Assembly (NCBI RefSeq): GCF_001939075.1
Contig: NZ_MPTA01000002.1
Location: 124,001-188,000 of the forward strand
Direction: 5' to 3'
Source: Paenisporosarcina indica
GTDB taxonomy: Bacteria > Bacillota > Bacilli > Bacillales_A > Planococcaceae
Length of the DNA: 64,000 bases
A model generated the notes under the pieces. It saw only the letters and a program-made list of their open reading frames with translations. It was not told the origin of the DNA and searched no databases. The translations under genes were made by a program, and so were the position numbers. Shown here in pieces: positions 1 to 10,400 of this stretch. Positions within the stretch are counted from its first letter, which is position 1, and each line of letters begins with the position of its first letter.

Positions 1-591
1 GAATCCAACGCCAGTTGTTACTGTCCCTTCAACGCTGATTAATTTAGCTGGATCGGTTACTGCACGAGCAGCAGCAATGTTCGCTACTTTTTCAGCTGTT
101 GGTGGTGGAGGTGGCTCTTCTCCTCCATCTTCAACGAATGTCATTGCAGTAACTGGTGCCTTTAGACCAGCATGAACACCGAAATATTTTTCAAGTGAAG
201 CACTAATAGATACTTTTTTGCCAATATTACCTGGGTTTGTTTTAAGTCCAAAAGTTGGTCTTAAATTTGTTGGAGTAGCTGGTAATTGAACATAAATCAT
301 TTTTGAAAGATTTGTTTCAGTTGGAGAGTCCGCAATTGCATAGTTTAAGTCATCTGTAGCACCTGTTCTAACAACAGATGTTTCCGACTTAACATAACCG
401 ACAATATAGCCATCAACTGTAACATTCTTTTTACCATTTACATCGTATTGTAGAAGTGCTTCAGCTACTGTCAGTCCTGTAGCTGCCGATGCACTCGGTA
501 CCGTGATAAATGGTGAAACCATCGAAACTATTAGTAAGAAAGCTAGTGCTATTTTACTAATAGAGTGTTTCAAAAATCCTTCTTTCGTCAT
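1..591 (-). CDS. Secreted YhcR-type nuclease/nucleotidase, N-terminal part (cut by window edge)
   Basis: Only the first 197 codons lie in the window; the frame is open at base 1. The start is the ATG at 589-591, preceded by GAGGAG with an 8-nt spacer. Residues 1-36 form a signal peptide (charged start, hydrophobic core, cleavage near SASAA). Residues 37-160 match from memory the OB-fold-like DUF6359 domain at the front of extracellular nucleases and 5'-nucleotidases such as YhcR (GYIVGYVKS, LADSP-like, KMIYVQLP and GLKTNPGNIGKK blocks). An acidic, proline-rich linker follows, and a second OB-like segment begins at the edge. The role is probably degradation of extracellular nucleic acid. Next to the SLH genes it belongs to a surface/secreted block. 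The family call is fairly firm; catalytic domains are out of view. Confidence 0.72.
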   Translation of the reverse strand, partial: MTKEGFLKHSISKIALAFLLIVSMVSPFITVPSASAATGLTVAEALLQYDVNGKKNVTVDGYIVGYVKSETSVVRTGATDDLNYAIADSPTETNLSKMIYVQLPATPTNLRPTFGLKTNPGNIGKKVSISASLEKYFGVHAGLKAPVTAMTFVEDGGEEPPPPPTAEKVANIAAARAVTDPAKLISVEGTVTTGVGF

Positions 592-1111
592 CCATTTCAC
601 TCCTCATAATGAAAGTTTTATATTACTTTCTGATTATACCAAATAAATGAAAAGGTTTTCATAAGATTTTGTAAAATTTCTTAATATTTCGTGAAAATAG
701 GTAAGAAGTCCGACGTTTTTGTAAATTTACGATACATATTTGTAAAGACTTTTACATTTAAACGGAAAAAATTGATTTATTGTGGAAACTCTTTTCTATT
801 ATTGTAATAATTGGATTGGAAACTCGTTTATTGAATATAGGAGAAACTATTATAGGAGAATCTCAATTAACAGTAGCGTAGCGAATACGGAACTAATTAG
901 CTTCCTCATACTTTGTTAGAGGTTAGTAAAAAGTTCAGCATTATAAAGCCTGATTAAGTGTTATCTATTATTCATGCTTCTGCGCTTTGTGGATGCCTCC
1001 CGTGAGAAGCCTGTCAGAAAATCACTGCCAGTCTTCTCGCTCCGGCTACCACTTGAAAGGCGCATACGCTGGTTCTGCCTAGAAATAATGTTTGCAACAA
1101 ATTTTAATAGA
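592..1111. other. Gene-free spacer with a dispersed repeat copy
   Basis: I see no supportable gene here. The first 350 bases are AT-rich and should hold the promoter of the leftward nuclease gene. Around 839-862 the 9-mer TATAGGAGA occurs twice. Bases 983-1012 carry a copy of a dispersed repeat (CTTTGTGGATGCCTCCCG core) that recurs near 46,560 and 46,740. The 72-codon open frame at 974-1192 lies in this repeat and lacks a ribosome binding site. Confidence 0.5.
983..1012 (+). repeat. Dispersed repeat D, copy 1
   Basis: A block containing CTTTGTGGATGCCTCCCG and then GAGAAGCC is shared, with one or two differences, with 46741-46769, and a shorter version lies at 46557-46572. All copies are intergenic. 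Confidence 0.6.
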
Positions 1112-1145
1112 AAGGAAAAAGGAGCCAGCAATGTTCGCTGGCTCC
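1112..1145 (-). terminator. Intrinsic terminator of the small SLH gene
   Basis: A perfect 9-bp stem (GGAGCCAGC / GCTGGCTCC) with a 7-nt loop is followed on the minus strand by a T run. Nearly the same stem terminates the next two SLH genes. Confidence 0.9.
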
Positions 1146-1151
1146 AACTTT

Positions 1152-2471
1152 TTATAGTTCGCCTAGTTGTTCGAGTGTACGGTATAGCATGACAGCCGCT
1201 TCAGCACGTGTAGCGTTTGCTTTTGGATTAAATTTATTGTCTGCATTGCCAGACACGATTCCTAAACTTACTGCTTGGTTAACGGATAGTCTTGCAAATG
1301 CTCCGATTTCTCCGTGATCAGAAAATGAATTTGGTTTCACTTCACTGGTTAATATGCCTGGATTGTGGTAATTGATTGCTCGTATCAGAAGTGTTGCCAT
1401 CTCTTCGCGAGTGATTAACGCATCGGGACTAAACATGTCTTCAGATGTACCTTTTATTATGCCTACTTTATAAGCGGTTTCGATTTCTTTATACGCCCAT
1501 GCTTTGCTAGTCGTTACATCTTTGAAAATCCCTCTGTAATAATATCCAGGAACTGCATAGTCAAAACCTTTGAATTCATACTGAGGTATATTTAATGCCC
1601 GAGCGATGAGTACAGCAAACTCAGCCCGTGTCACGTTTCCTGTCGGATTAAATGTAGTGGCGGTCTTTCCACTTGTAATGGTGCGAGAGGCCAGTACTTC
1701 TATTTCGTCTTGGGCCCAATAGCCATTGATGTCACTAAATGTTTTGGCATTTTCAGTCACAACTAGATTTGAGGTGATCATTGACTTGAACACAAATATA
1801 GCAACATCTTCGTATGTTCCTCCTACATATTCAAATGATTTACTAGTATCGTCCATATGATATGCAGTAACATTCTGTACCTTTTTAACAGAAGTTGTTA
1901 AAGGAACAGAAAATTGTATTGGCTCAGAGAAATCTCTTTTGACTGGATATCCCCAAGGTTTTTGAGTTGGCCATGATCCCACATCTGATAATTCCACATT
2001 TCTCACAACACTAAAATCATAGATAGCTGATACGGCTCCCCTTATATCCGTGGATTTTTTCATTCCTAGCACAAATGTGATGGAATCAATAAGAAGTGGA
2101 TCTATATCATATCCTTTTAAAACTTGGTTCGGTACAACAACATTCACTTTATCTGAGGTAATGTTTAATGATTTGGTTGAGCTTTTTAATAAGTTTAATG
2201 AGGCAATTGTCATTTCTACTCCAACTAACGGTTTTTTATCCGATAAGGGAATGATACTGACTTTTATGTCTGCCTTCGAAGTGTCTGCAATTTGTTCTGA
2301 TATCATGTAATCAGGAATAACAACTATGTCTTGTAATGGGGGTAAAATCCTCTCTCCACCACTCGTTACTAGCCTTGCAGCATTAACTCTCTCGTTATCT
2401 GGTGAAATAATTGGAAATAGAAGTAGAACCACCATTACACTTACAAACCACTTTCCTTTGAACCCCACCAT
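1152..2471 (-). CDS. SLH-domain surface protein, unknown N-terminal domain
   Basis: A 439-residue exported protein. Residues 1-32 are a signal peptide (charged MVGFKGK start, long hydrophobic run, cleavage near VNAA). Residues about 40-240 form a domain I do not recognise, rich in beta-type sequence, that includes ISDVGSWP-like text and a KPWGYPVKRDFSEP segment. Residues about 245-439 are three S-layer homology repeats, each with a W(A)xxEIE start and a TRAEFAVLIARAL-type core, which anchor proteins non-covalently to pyruvylated secondary cell-wall polymer. The gene stands alone between a terminator and the terminator of its larger neighbour. SLH anchoring is certain by motif; the function of the N-terminal half is unknown. 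Confidence 0.85.
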   Translation of the reverse strand: MVGFKGKWFVSVMVVLLLFPIISPDNERVNAARLVTSGGERILPPLQDIVVIPDYMISEQIADTSKADIKVSIIPLSDKKPLVGVEMTIASLNLLKSSTKSLNITSDKVNVVVPNQVLKGYDIDPLLIDSITFVLGMKKSTDIRGAVSAIYDFSVVRNVELSDVGSWPTQKPWGYPVKRDFSEPIQFSVPLTTSVKKVQNVTAYHMDDTSKSFEYVGGTYEDVAIFVFKSMITSNLVVTENAKTFSDINGYWAQDEIEVLASRTITSGKTATTFNPTGNVTRAEFAVLIARALNIPQYEFKGFDYAVPGYYYRGIFKDVTTSKAWAYKEIETAYKVGIIKGTSEDMFSPDALITREEMATLLIRAINYHNPGILTSEVKPNSFSDHGEIGAFARLSVNQAVSLGIVSGNADNKFNPKANATRAEAAVMLYRTLEQLGEL

Positions 2472-2589
2472 ACATTCGTCCCCTTTTTCTCTATATAATA
2501 CTATATTCCTGAATTTACCATATAATGAGATTATTGTGAATAAATTATTAGCATTGCCAGTTTATTCAATAGAAAACCTTCAAAATGCA

Positions 2590-2645
2590 GTGTGGCGGGT
2601 ATGTATCCCGCGGACGGGTGGAAATCCATTTGAACGGGTAGAAAC
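2590..2645 (-). repeat. Family C array (GAACGGGT cores, about 20-bp pitch)
   Basis: CGGGT cores start at 2596, 2615 and 2635, followed in the last two by GGAAA or AGAAA. Read on the minus strand these are the same ACCCGTTC cores found at 41690-41805. The array lies between the small SLH gene and the terminator of the giant protease. Confidence 0.55.
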
Positions 2646-2661
2646 CCCCTCCACTCATCCA

Positions 2662-2693
2662 CATAAAAGGAGCCAGCGATAAACGCTGACTCC
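2662..2693 (-). terminator. Intrinsic terminator of SLH subtilase 1
   Basis: A 10-bp stem (GGAGTCAGCG / CGCTGGCTCC on the minus strand, one T-G wobble) with a 5-nt loop is followed by TTTTATG. It is homologous to the terminators at 1121 and 7388. Confidence 0.9.
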
Positions 2694-2708
2694 TTTTATT
2701 GTTTGATC

Positions 2709-5700
2709 TTATAGATCGCCTAATTTGTTTAGTGCACGGTATAACATTACTGCAGATTCAGCGCGTGTTGCATTGTCTTGTGGAGCGAAGACGTTGCCTG
2801 CACGGCCATTTACGATTCCTAGAGCAACCGCTTCTTTAACACCTTGTTGTGCGAATGCACTGATTTTCTTATTATCAGCGAAGACTTTAGACGTATCAAG
2901 ATTTTTCAATAATGATGCATCTGCATATTTCACGGCACGGACAATGATTGTCGCGATTTCTTCACGTGTAATTTGAGCATCTGGGTTGAACTTACCGTTA
3001 TCCAAGCCGTTGATGATGCCTGCACGAGCAGCCGCTTCAAGACCAGCGTATGCCCAATCTTTGCTTGCTGGTACATCTGAGAACTTACCTTCGTAAGCTT
3101 TCAATTCTAGATCAAGAGCACGAGCCACTAAAACTGAGAATTCTGCACGCGTTAATTTAGCATCTGGTGCAAATAATTCAGCTGTTTTACCTAAGATGAT
3201 TTTCTTAGTTGCTAAAGCTTCGATTTCTTTCTTAGCCCAGTGAGTAGAAACATCACTGAATGTTACTGGTGGATTTACCACTGGTGGATTTACTACCGGT
3301 GGGTTCGGATCAGTAGTCGGTGGTGTAACAACGTCTGCTTTGTTTACTGAAACAGTTTGAGTTGCTTGGTGACCTACTAAGTCAACCACTTTTAGTTCGA
3401 ATTCATTTTTACCGTCTTTTAATGGAAGAACAACATCTACTGTTTGGCTGAAACCTAACATTGCGTATGGCTCAGAGAGTTCTTTCGCAAATACTTCACT
3501 GCCGTTTAGGTATAAGCGTACCTCATCGAAATTGTCTCCAATTGTTACTTTGATTGTTGGGTCAACAGCGTTTTTACCTACTGTTGATGGTACTGATGAT
3601 GCAACAACTGTTGGTAAAGTTGTATCAACAAATATTTTACGAGAGATAGCCATTTTGTTTCCATGCTCATCGATTGCTTCAACATTTACGTTTTTCACGC
3701 CGTCTTCAAGTGTTAACGTATGAGTGAAGTATCCTTCTGCTCCGAGTTTAACTACTTCACCGTTCACTTTAAGTGAAACGATATTTGAATCATCTTCTAC
3801 AGTCCCGGATACTACTACTTCTGAAGTATCATACTGCCAGAAATAATCTTGAGGTGTTTCGAAGTAGATCACTGGATTTTTCGTTTCATATGGTTTTGGT
3901 GCTTTTGGAAGATCGAAATCTTGAACAGTTACGTTACCTGCGATATCCCATACTTTAACAGTGACTTGATCGCCACCAACTAAAGCTTTCTCAATTACAT
4001 ATGACTCAAGTGTTGCTGATTGTGTTACTTCTTTACCGTTTACTAATACTTCAACGCGATCGATTCCTACTCCGCCTTGATTGTCTTTAGCGTTCGCAAT
4101 CGTTACTGTTTTTGTTTCAGCATTAAATGCTAGGTCAGCAGTTGGTGCTACTGTATCTAGGATTATTGGGAATTCAACTGATTGCCATTCTGCACCCTCA
4201 AAGTCGATTACCGCACGCAATTCAATCGAATATTGACCATCTGCAGCTAATTTACCATTGATTTTCCCATCCCAGCCGTTAGATTGGTTGTATGTGTAAC
4301 CTGGGCTTGTTGCAGTGTCTGCGTAGTGCTTCGTTAAGTTTTTAGCAGTACGGATTGTGCGTACTTTTTTGCCATTTGCATCCAATACATTAACTTCGAA
4401 GTTTTTCGCGTTACGGACTAGAGAGTAAACTGGAATCGCTTTATCAACGTTGCCATCTGCATTTGGAGAGAAGGCAAATTTCGTTGGATCGAAATCTTCA
4501 CCTAAAGAAGGACCAGAGATAAAGTCCCCATGCTCGTCTGCTAATGCTTGATAGCCCCAGTATGTTAAATCATCCCATAGGAATTCGTCAAAGATTGACG
4601 CGTCATCCCATGAACCATTGAATCCAAAGAAAGGTACTGTTAATGGTACATTTCCTGATGTTTCTTCAGTTGGATCTTTAAGAGTAACGAATCCGTCAAT
4701 AAAGAATCCGTTCACGAATGTTTCGAAACCTTCCATACCAGCCAATTCAGATGCATCAACTGATACTTGAATTTCAACTTCACCGTTTGCAGGAATTGCG
4801 ACAGTTGAAGGAGCATCTACATCTACAAGGTCAGTAACAACGGTAGAACCTGCGATGTTTGGTACAACTACATCATATCCAGACGTTGTCAATGCATAGT
4901 CTGTTTGAAGTTGAACGTCTACATTGTAGTTTTTCGCTTCATCCGAGTAGTTTTTCGCTTTCAATGTGAAGCTGAATTTTCCGTCCTTGATTTCTTTTAA
5001 TGCTACTTTTGCTTCGCCAGTTGCTTTGTTTGTTACCAAAACATCTGTTTCCAAAGCGTTGGCAAGTTGCATAATACCAGCACCTTGACGACGTGGAGAA
5101 ACGTATTCAGTTACATTATTTCCATCTTGATCAGGATATTCAGCCAATACAACAGGTTTCGATGTGTTCATCATTAAGTTTTTCGCGAATTGTACGCGAG
5201 CTGCACCAGTCAAGTTGAACTCTTCGTTAACACGTTCCATCACTAATGCCGTACCACCAGCTACGTGTGGTGCTGCCATTGATGTACCGCTCATCAAACC
5301 GTATTCATCGTTATTCAATGTCGAGAAGATATTTCCACCTGGAGCCGTGATTTCAGGTTTGAAATCCAAGTTCGGTGTAGGACCCCATGAAGTGAAGGAT
5401 GACATTTTGCCTGCAGTCGGACTTGCCGTTTCAATGTATTGACCATCGAAACCTACAGTAACTTCTTTTCCTTCATTCAGTGCTGCTTTAAGTGCCAAAC
5501 CATCTACTTGAAGTGCAGACATGAACGGAATCTTAATTTCAGAACTTGAAGCCATGCTGATTGTACCCGCAACATTGTTAAATACGATAACACCTGCTGC
5601 GCCTGCAGCTTGAGCATTCAGACCTTTATCCACGAAATTAATTCCATTACCACGAGAAACCAATGCAATTTTACCTGTCAAGTCTTTACCCGCAAAATCA

Positions 5701-7055
5701 GCAGCTGATCCAAAACCTGCAAATTCAATTGGGTATTCTTCTAGAGGTAAATCATTAGGTTCTGCATCGTTTGCAAGTAGGAACATTGCACGTCCAGTTG
5801 GAACTCCATCAACTTCATATGTGAAACTTGAAGCCGTAACATAACTGTTTTCGAATGAAGCTACACCGAATGAGTCTTCAGAAACAGATGGTGAACCCGT
5901 TAAACCATAATCTTGGTTATTAGCCATTGGATAGAATGCACCTGAGCCAAACATATCCGAGTTACCAGCAGAAATAGCTACTAGCAAACCGTTTTCTTGT
6001 GCACGAGTTACCGCCATTTGTTCAGGGTTCGAGTTATCTACATAACCTGCAGTTGAACCTAATGACATGTTAATAACGTCCGCACCAAGTTTAATCGCAT
6101 CGTCCATCGCTTTAACGTAAATGTCCCCAAAAGTAGATGGGAATAATGGATCGTTTCCGAATACTTTAAGTGCCAAAAGTTGAGCTTCAGGAGCTACACC
6201 TTTAATACCACCTTTTTCCTCGTCCCCGTTTGCACCAACAGTACCTGAAACGTGCATACCATGCATTGAAGCTCCCGGACCGAGGTCACGGATTTCCTGG
6301 TTGCCATCCATGTAGTTGTAACCGTAAGGCACTTTTGCAGTGTAGTATTTACCTGGTTCGATTGAACCACTATCAATCAATGAACCTACTTCAGCAGAAG
6401 TTATATCACCTGAAGCGTTGTCTGTTAAAATAAAGTCACGGTGAGATGGGTCAATACCAGTATCGATAACCCCTACTACCATTCCCTCGCCTTTGAAGTT
6501 GAATTTTTCCCACGCAAGTTGAGCTTGTACTAACTCTTTTGAGTGCGTCATTTCTGGTTGTGCTACTGGTCGAGCATATTCAGTAGATTCAGAGATTGAT
6601 TTTACACCTGCAATTTTCGCGATTGCCGGTACATCTTTTGCATCTACTTCAGCAGAGAACCCGTTGAATACAGTTGTGAAGTTTTCTTTAAATGAAATAT
6701 TTTTTGATAACTTACTAATGTTTGCTTTAACGTTTACTTGATCTTTTTCGATTGCTGCTTCTAAACTATTACGTTGTGAAGTTGGAAGTTCTTTATATAG
6801 AACACCTTTTCGTGTAGCAGTTTCGATTGCAGGTGCTTTTTCAAGCTCAACAATGATACGAACTTTTTCACTTGGGTTCTCAGGGTTAACTAAACGGTCC
6901 GGGATTTTTACAGCAGGTTTCTCTAACTGTAAGATTGGCACCTGTTTCGCTAATTGTGCTGCAGCAGTTGGAGCTGGTGCACCGAAAGATGCTGTGCTAA
7001 GGGCTAATGATGCGGCGATTGCTAACATCATGCCTTTTCTAGTCTTGTTACTCAT
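2709..7055 (-). CDS. Giant lactocepin-like subtilase with SLH anchor
   Basis: A 1448-residue cell-wall serine protease. Order: signal peptide 1-33; I9-type propeptide about 60-160; S8 catalytic domain with Asp198 (VIDTGID), His265 (HGMHVSG, the Met variant typical of lactocepin/C5a-peptidase relatives) and Ser592 (GTSMAAPH); an inserted PA domain around 440-560; Fn3-like and Ig-like modules about 680-1230, one with a FSPNADGN calcium-type loop; a Pro-rich linker repeating NPPVV; and three SLH repeats about 1265-1448. The catalytic triad is intact, so it is probably active in digesting extracellular protein. It is monocistronic, with its own terminator. ATG at 7053-7055 follows a GGAGG-type site. 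Substrate cannot be told from sequence. Confidence 0.92.
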   Translation of the reverse strand: MSNKTRKGMMLAIAASLALSTASFGAPAPTAAAQLAKQVPILQLEKPAVKIPDRLVNPENPSEKVRIIVELEKAPAIETATRKGVLYKELPTSQRNSLEAAIEKDQVNVKANISKLSKNISFKENFTTVFNGFSAEVDAKDVPAIAKIAGVKSISESTEYARPVAQPEMTHSKELVQAQLAWEKFNFKGEGMVVGVIDTGIDPSHRDFILTDNASGDITSAEVGSLIDSGSIEPGKYYTAKVPYGYNYMDGNQEIRDLGPGASMHGMHVSGTVGANGDEEKGGIKGVAPEAQLLALKVFGNDPLFPSTFGDIYVKAMDDAIKLGADVINMSLGSTAGYVDNSNPEQMAVTRAQENGLLVAISAGNSDMFGSGAFYPMANNQDYGLTGSPSVSEDSFGVASFENSYVTASSFTYEVDGVPTGRAMFLLANDAEPNDLPLEEYPIEFAGFGSAADFAGKDLTGKIALVSRGNGINFVDKGLNAQAAGAAGVIVFNNVAGTISMASSSEIKIPFMSALQVDGLALKAALNEGKEVTVGFDGQYIETASPTAGKMSSFTSWGPTPNLDFKPEITAPGGNIFSTLNNDEYGLMSGTSMAAPHVAGGTALVMERVNEEFNLTGAARVQFAKNLMMNTSKPVVLAEYPDQDGNNVTEYVSPRRQGAGIMQLANALETDVLVTNKATGEAKVALKEIKDGKFSFTLKAKNYSDEAKNYNVDVQLQTDYALTTSGYDVVVPNIAGSTVVTDLVDVDAPSTVAIPANGEVEIQVSVDASELAGMEGFETFVNGFFIDGFVTLKDPTEETSGNVPLTVPFFGFNGSWDDASIFDEFLWDDLTYWGYQALADEHGDFISGPSLGEDFDPTKFAFSPNADGNVDKAIPVYSLVRNAKNFEVNVLDANGKKVRTIRTAKNLTKHYADTATSPGYTYNQSNGWDGKINGKLAADGQYSIELRAVIDFEGAEWQSVEFPIILDTVAPTADLAFNAETKTVTIANAKDNQGGVGIDRVEVLVNGKEVTQSATLESYVIEKALVGGDQVTVKVWDIAGNVTVQDFDLPKAPKPYETKNPVIYFETPQDYFWQYDTSEVVVSGTVEDDSNIVSLKVNGEVVKLGAEGYFTHTLTLEDGVKNVNVEAIDEHGNKMAISRKIFVDTTLPTVVASSVPSTVGKNAVDPTIKVTIGDNFDEVRLYLNGSEVFAKELSEPYAMLGFSQTVDVVLPLKDGKNEFELKVVDLVGHQATQTVSVNKADVVTPPTTDPNPPVVNPPVVNPPVTFSDVSTHWAKKEIEALATKKIILGKTAELFAPDAKLTRAEFSVLVARALDLELKAYEGKFSDVPASKDWAYAGLEAAARAGIINGLDNGKFNPDAQITREEIATIIVRAVKYADASLLKNLDTSKVFADNKKISAFAQQGVKEAVALGIVNGRAGNVFAPQDNATRAESAVMLYRALNKLGDL

Positions 7056-7380
7056 TCTTCTTTCCTCCCTTTATTTAACAGTTCACAATATATACTCCGA
7101 AATCTGAAATATATAACAATTTTAAATTTACCATATTATTAGACTGTTGCAAATATATTTTTAGATTTTCTAGTATTACATTTACATTTCAAAAATGACG
7201 AAAATTGTCGAATGAATGAATTAATAGATATATTCTCTTTGGAAACAATCAACCAAAACATAGTACTTTAGTGTAATTAGAGGAAGTTTGATACAAACTC
7301 AGCAATTCCAATAGAAGGGTAGTAGATGATATGTTGTGATAAATTAGGTAGTTTTAGTGGATACCATTAAACTAGAACAC
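7056..7380. other. AT-rich upstream region of SLH subtilase 1
   Basis: About 325 bases without a gene. It should contain the promoter of the leftward protease; I could not single out a convincing -35/-10 pair. No repeats of the other families were seen. Confidence 0.4.
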
Positions 7381-7410
7381 TAGAAAAGGAGTCAGCATAT
7401 AGCTGACTCC
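7381..7410 (-). terminator. Intrinsic terminator of SLH subtilase 2
   Basis: A perfect 9-bp stem (GGAGTCAGC / GCTGACTCC), 5-nt loop ATATA, and a T-rich tail on the minus strand. It is the third member of the related terminator set. Confidence 0.9.
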
Positions 7411-7417
7411 TTGTTTG

Positions 7418-10400
7418 TTAAAATTCGCCTAGTTTGTCTAGGGCACGATATAACATGACTGCTGCCTCTGCACGTGTTGCACTTGCTTTTGGATCAAATT
7501 TGTTGCCACTACGACCGTTTACAATGCCTAAAGCTACTGCTTGTTTGACGCTAAGACTTGCAAATGTGCTGATGTTTGCATCGTCTTTAAATACTTTAGA
7601 AGTATCAAGGTCTTTCAATAATGATGCATCAGCATGGTTAACAGCACGGACAATGATTGCTGCTATTTCTTCACGAGTAATGTTGGCATCAGGATCGAAT
7701 GAGCCGTCTAATTTACCGTTTATTATGCCTGCACGAGCTGCTGCTTCAATACCAGCATATGCCCAGTCTTTGCTTGCAGGTACATCAGAGAATTTACCTT
7801 CGTATGCTTTTAAGTCTAGTTCTAGTGCACGAGATACCAATACAGCGAATTGTGCACGTGTCAATTTAGCTTCTGGCGCGAATGAATCATTAGCCACTCC
7901 TAAGATGATTCTCTTAGTTGCTAATGCTTCAATTTCTTTTTTCGCCCAATGAGTTGTTACGTCACCGAATGTTACTGGTGTTGGTGCTGGTGTTGGGTCA
8001 GGTTTAGGATCTGTAATTGGTGGTTGTGGTGGAATGCTGCTTACCGTCACTAACACTTTTACTTTGTTATCGCCAACTGTTACGTCGATTGTAGTCGAAC
8101 CAACACCTGTAGTTGTGATGACCCCTTTATCCACTTTTACGACTTTTGAGTCATAGCCACTGTAAACAGCCGTAGCTGAAACATCGGTATTTGTTGATGA
8201 ATTTCCTTTTGTTATTGTTTCAGTGACAACAAGAGTTTCTTTATTACCATATATCATTTGTACATTTGCTTTATTAACAGAAAGAGTTTTAGTTTCTGTA
8301 ATCGGAGCTTCCGTGACATTTACTACAACAATGACTGTATTGTCTCCAAAAGTAACATTAACTTTTGAAGTTCCTACAGTTTTAGCCGTAATTACCCCTT
8401 TTTCAACTGCTATAACTTCTTTATTCTCCACAACGTACGTTGCTTCTTGTGTTACATCTGTTATAACATCGTCTTTTCCTGCTTGTTTAAGTGTTTGTTT
8501 AACAGTAAGTTGATCTGTTTTACCCACATTTACGTTTACGTTAGTTGGGTTAACGGAAAGAATGATCTCATCTGCTTTTTTCACAGTGACTGGGACTGTC
8601 AACACTTCATTCTCAAAGTTAATTGTAATGTTGGTTGTACCTTCTCCTACTGCAGTAATTGTTCCTTTATCAATGGTTATGACTGATGTATTAAAACCAC
8701 TGTAAGTTGCAAGTGCCGTAACATCTTTTTCCGTTTTCGAACCGTCATAAGCTGTGACCGTTTGTGTCACTACCAGGTGATCAGTTTCGCCGACTTTTAA
8801 TGAAACACTTGACGGGTTAACTGATATCCCATTAACGTCTGCTTTCTCAACTTTTACTTGTACTGTTGACACTTCGCCAGCATATTCAATTGTAATTGTG
8901 GCAGTCCCTTCTGCTACGGCTGTCACAACTCCGTTTTCTACAGAGACAATTGAATCATCAAAAGTATAAGTTGCAACGTCTGTAACATCAGTTTCTGTTT
9001 TCGTACCATCATATTTTGTAACAGTTGAAGTAACTTCAAAGTTACCTGATTGTCCTACTTTTAACTGCAAGTTTGATGGACTAACAGAGATTGTTAATAC
9101 ATCTGCTTTGTTTACTTTCACGGTTACTTTTGCTTCGAAGTCAGCGTATTTAACTGTAATCTCCGTTACGCCTTCTCCAATAGCTGTTACAATCCCATCC
9201 TCAAATGAAATAATGTTTTCGTCATAGTTGCTAAATGTAGCTAAACTTGTAACGTCAGTTTTCGTTTTCGTGCCGTCACTTTCAGTAACCACATAGTTTA
9301 CTGCAAGTTGTTCTTTTTCCCCTACTGTAAATTCAATGTTCGAATCTACGTCAAGACTCTCCACTCCATCACGAATGACACTGTACTCGGCAGTAGTCTT
9401 ATTGCTTGCTGCATCAACAATATTTATCGTTAGAGTATTGGTTCCAAGTGGTACATTTGTAAATTTAATCTCGAAATTGCCATCTTGTTCTAGTAATACC
9501 GGACCTTCTTGTGTAACATTTCCGTTCTTATCTTTTAAAACGTAACTTGTGGTTAGTTTTGAGTTCACATTAAACCCTAAGCCATATTCACTTTCAAGAA
9601 TCTGTTGATAGTCAATATATTTATCTAGCACTTTTGCGGTGAATGTGTAATCATTTCCATTCACTTCATGTGCTTCTGTTGTTTCTATCGTAGCAGGCGT
9701 GCTCTTAACGAATAATGGTCCAAGGTCGGCAAATGAAACCGGGTCCGCTCCCGTTTGCGGATTTGCTGCAGTCAAATCAACTGTATAAAGACCGTCGGGC
9801 AATGTCGCTTTTACAGATCCACCCCAAGGTGTATATGACCCGTTATTAAATGCAACTGTCTTGGCACCAGTTGTTGTTCTGGTTGCATTAACTAGATAGC
9901 CGATATATCCATCTTCGTATAAATGACCATCTGGGTTCAACATGTCCCAGAATTCAATGTATGTTGTATTGTGAGTGTTAAAAAATTCATAACGTACTGT
10001 AGTGTTTTTCTTCGTGCTTGTAGGAGCATACGACAGATCTAAGCTATCAATTGAGAATGCTTTGATCCCTGTTATCAGTGCAGGTGAAAAATCTGCCGCG
10101 AATGGAAGACTTAGGTTTGTTTTGCCGTTAGTAATATGGATATACCCAAGAATTTCATTTCCATTTGTATTTGTTCCTTGTGGAGCATTTAGTGTAACCT
10201 TCAGTGTTTTTTCATCAGTCAATGTAAATGAAGTTTGATCCACCGTTACATTAGCGGCTGCCAATGTACCGGTTGCTTTTTTCGTTACTTCAACTGAAAC
10301 ATTGTAATCGCTAGGATTACCCGTTAGATTTTTAACTAAAATATTTTTTGTAACTGATGCTGGTGCATCCTTTAGATTTCCAAGTTTTCCGAAAGTAACT

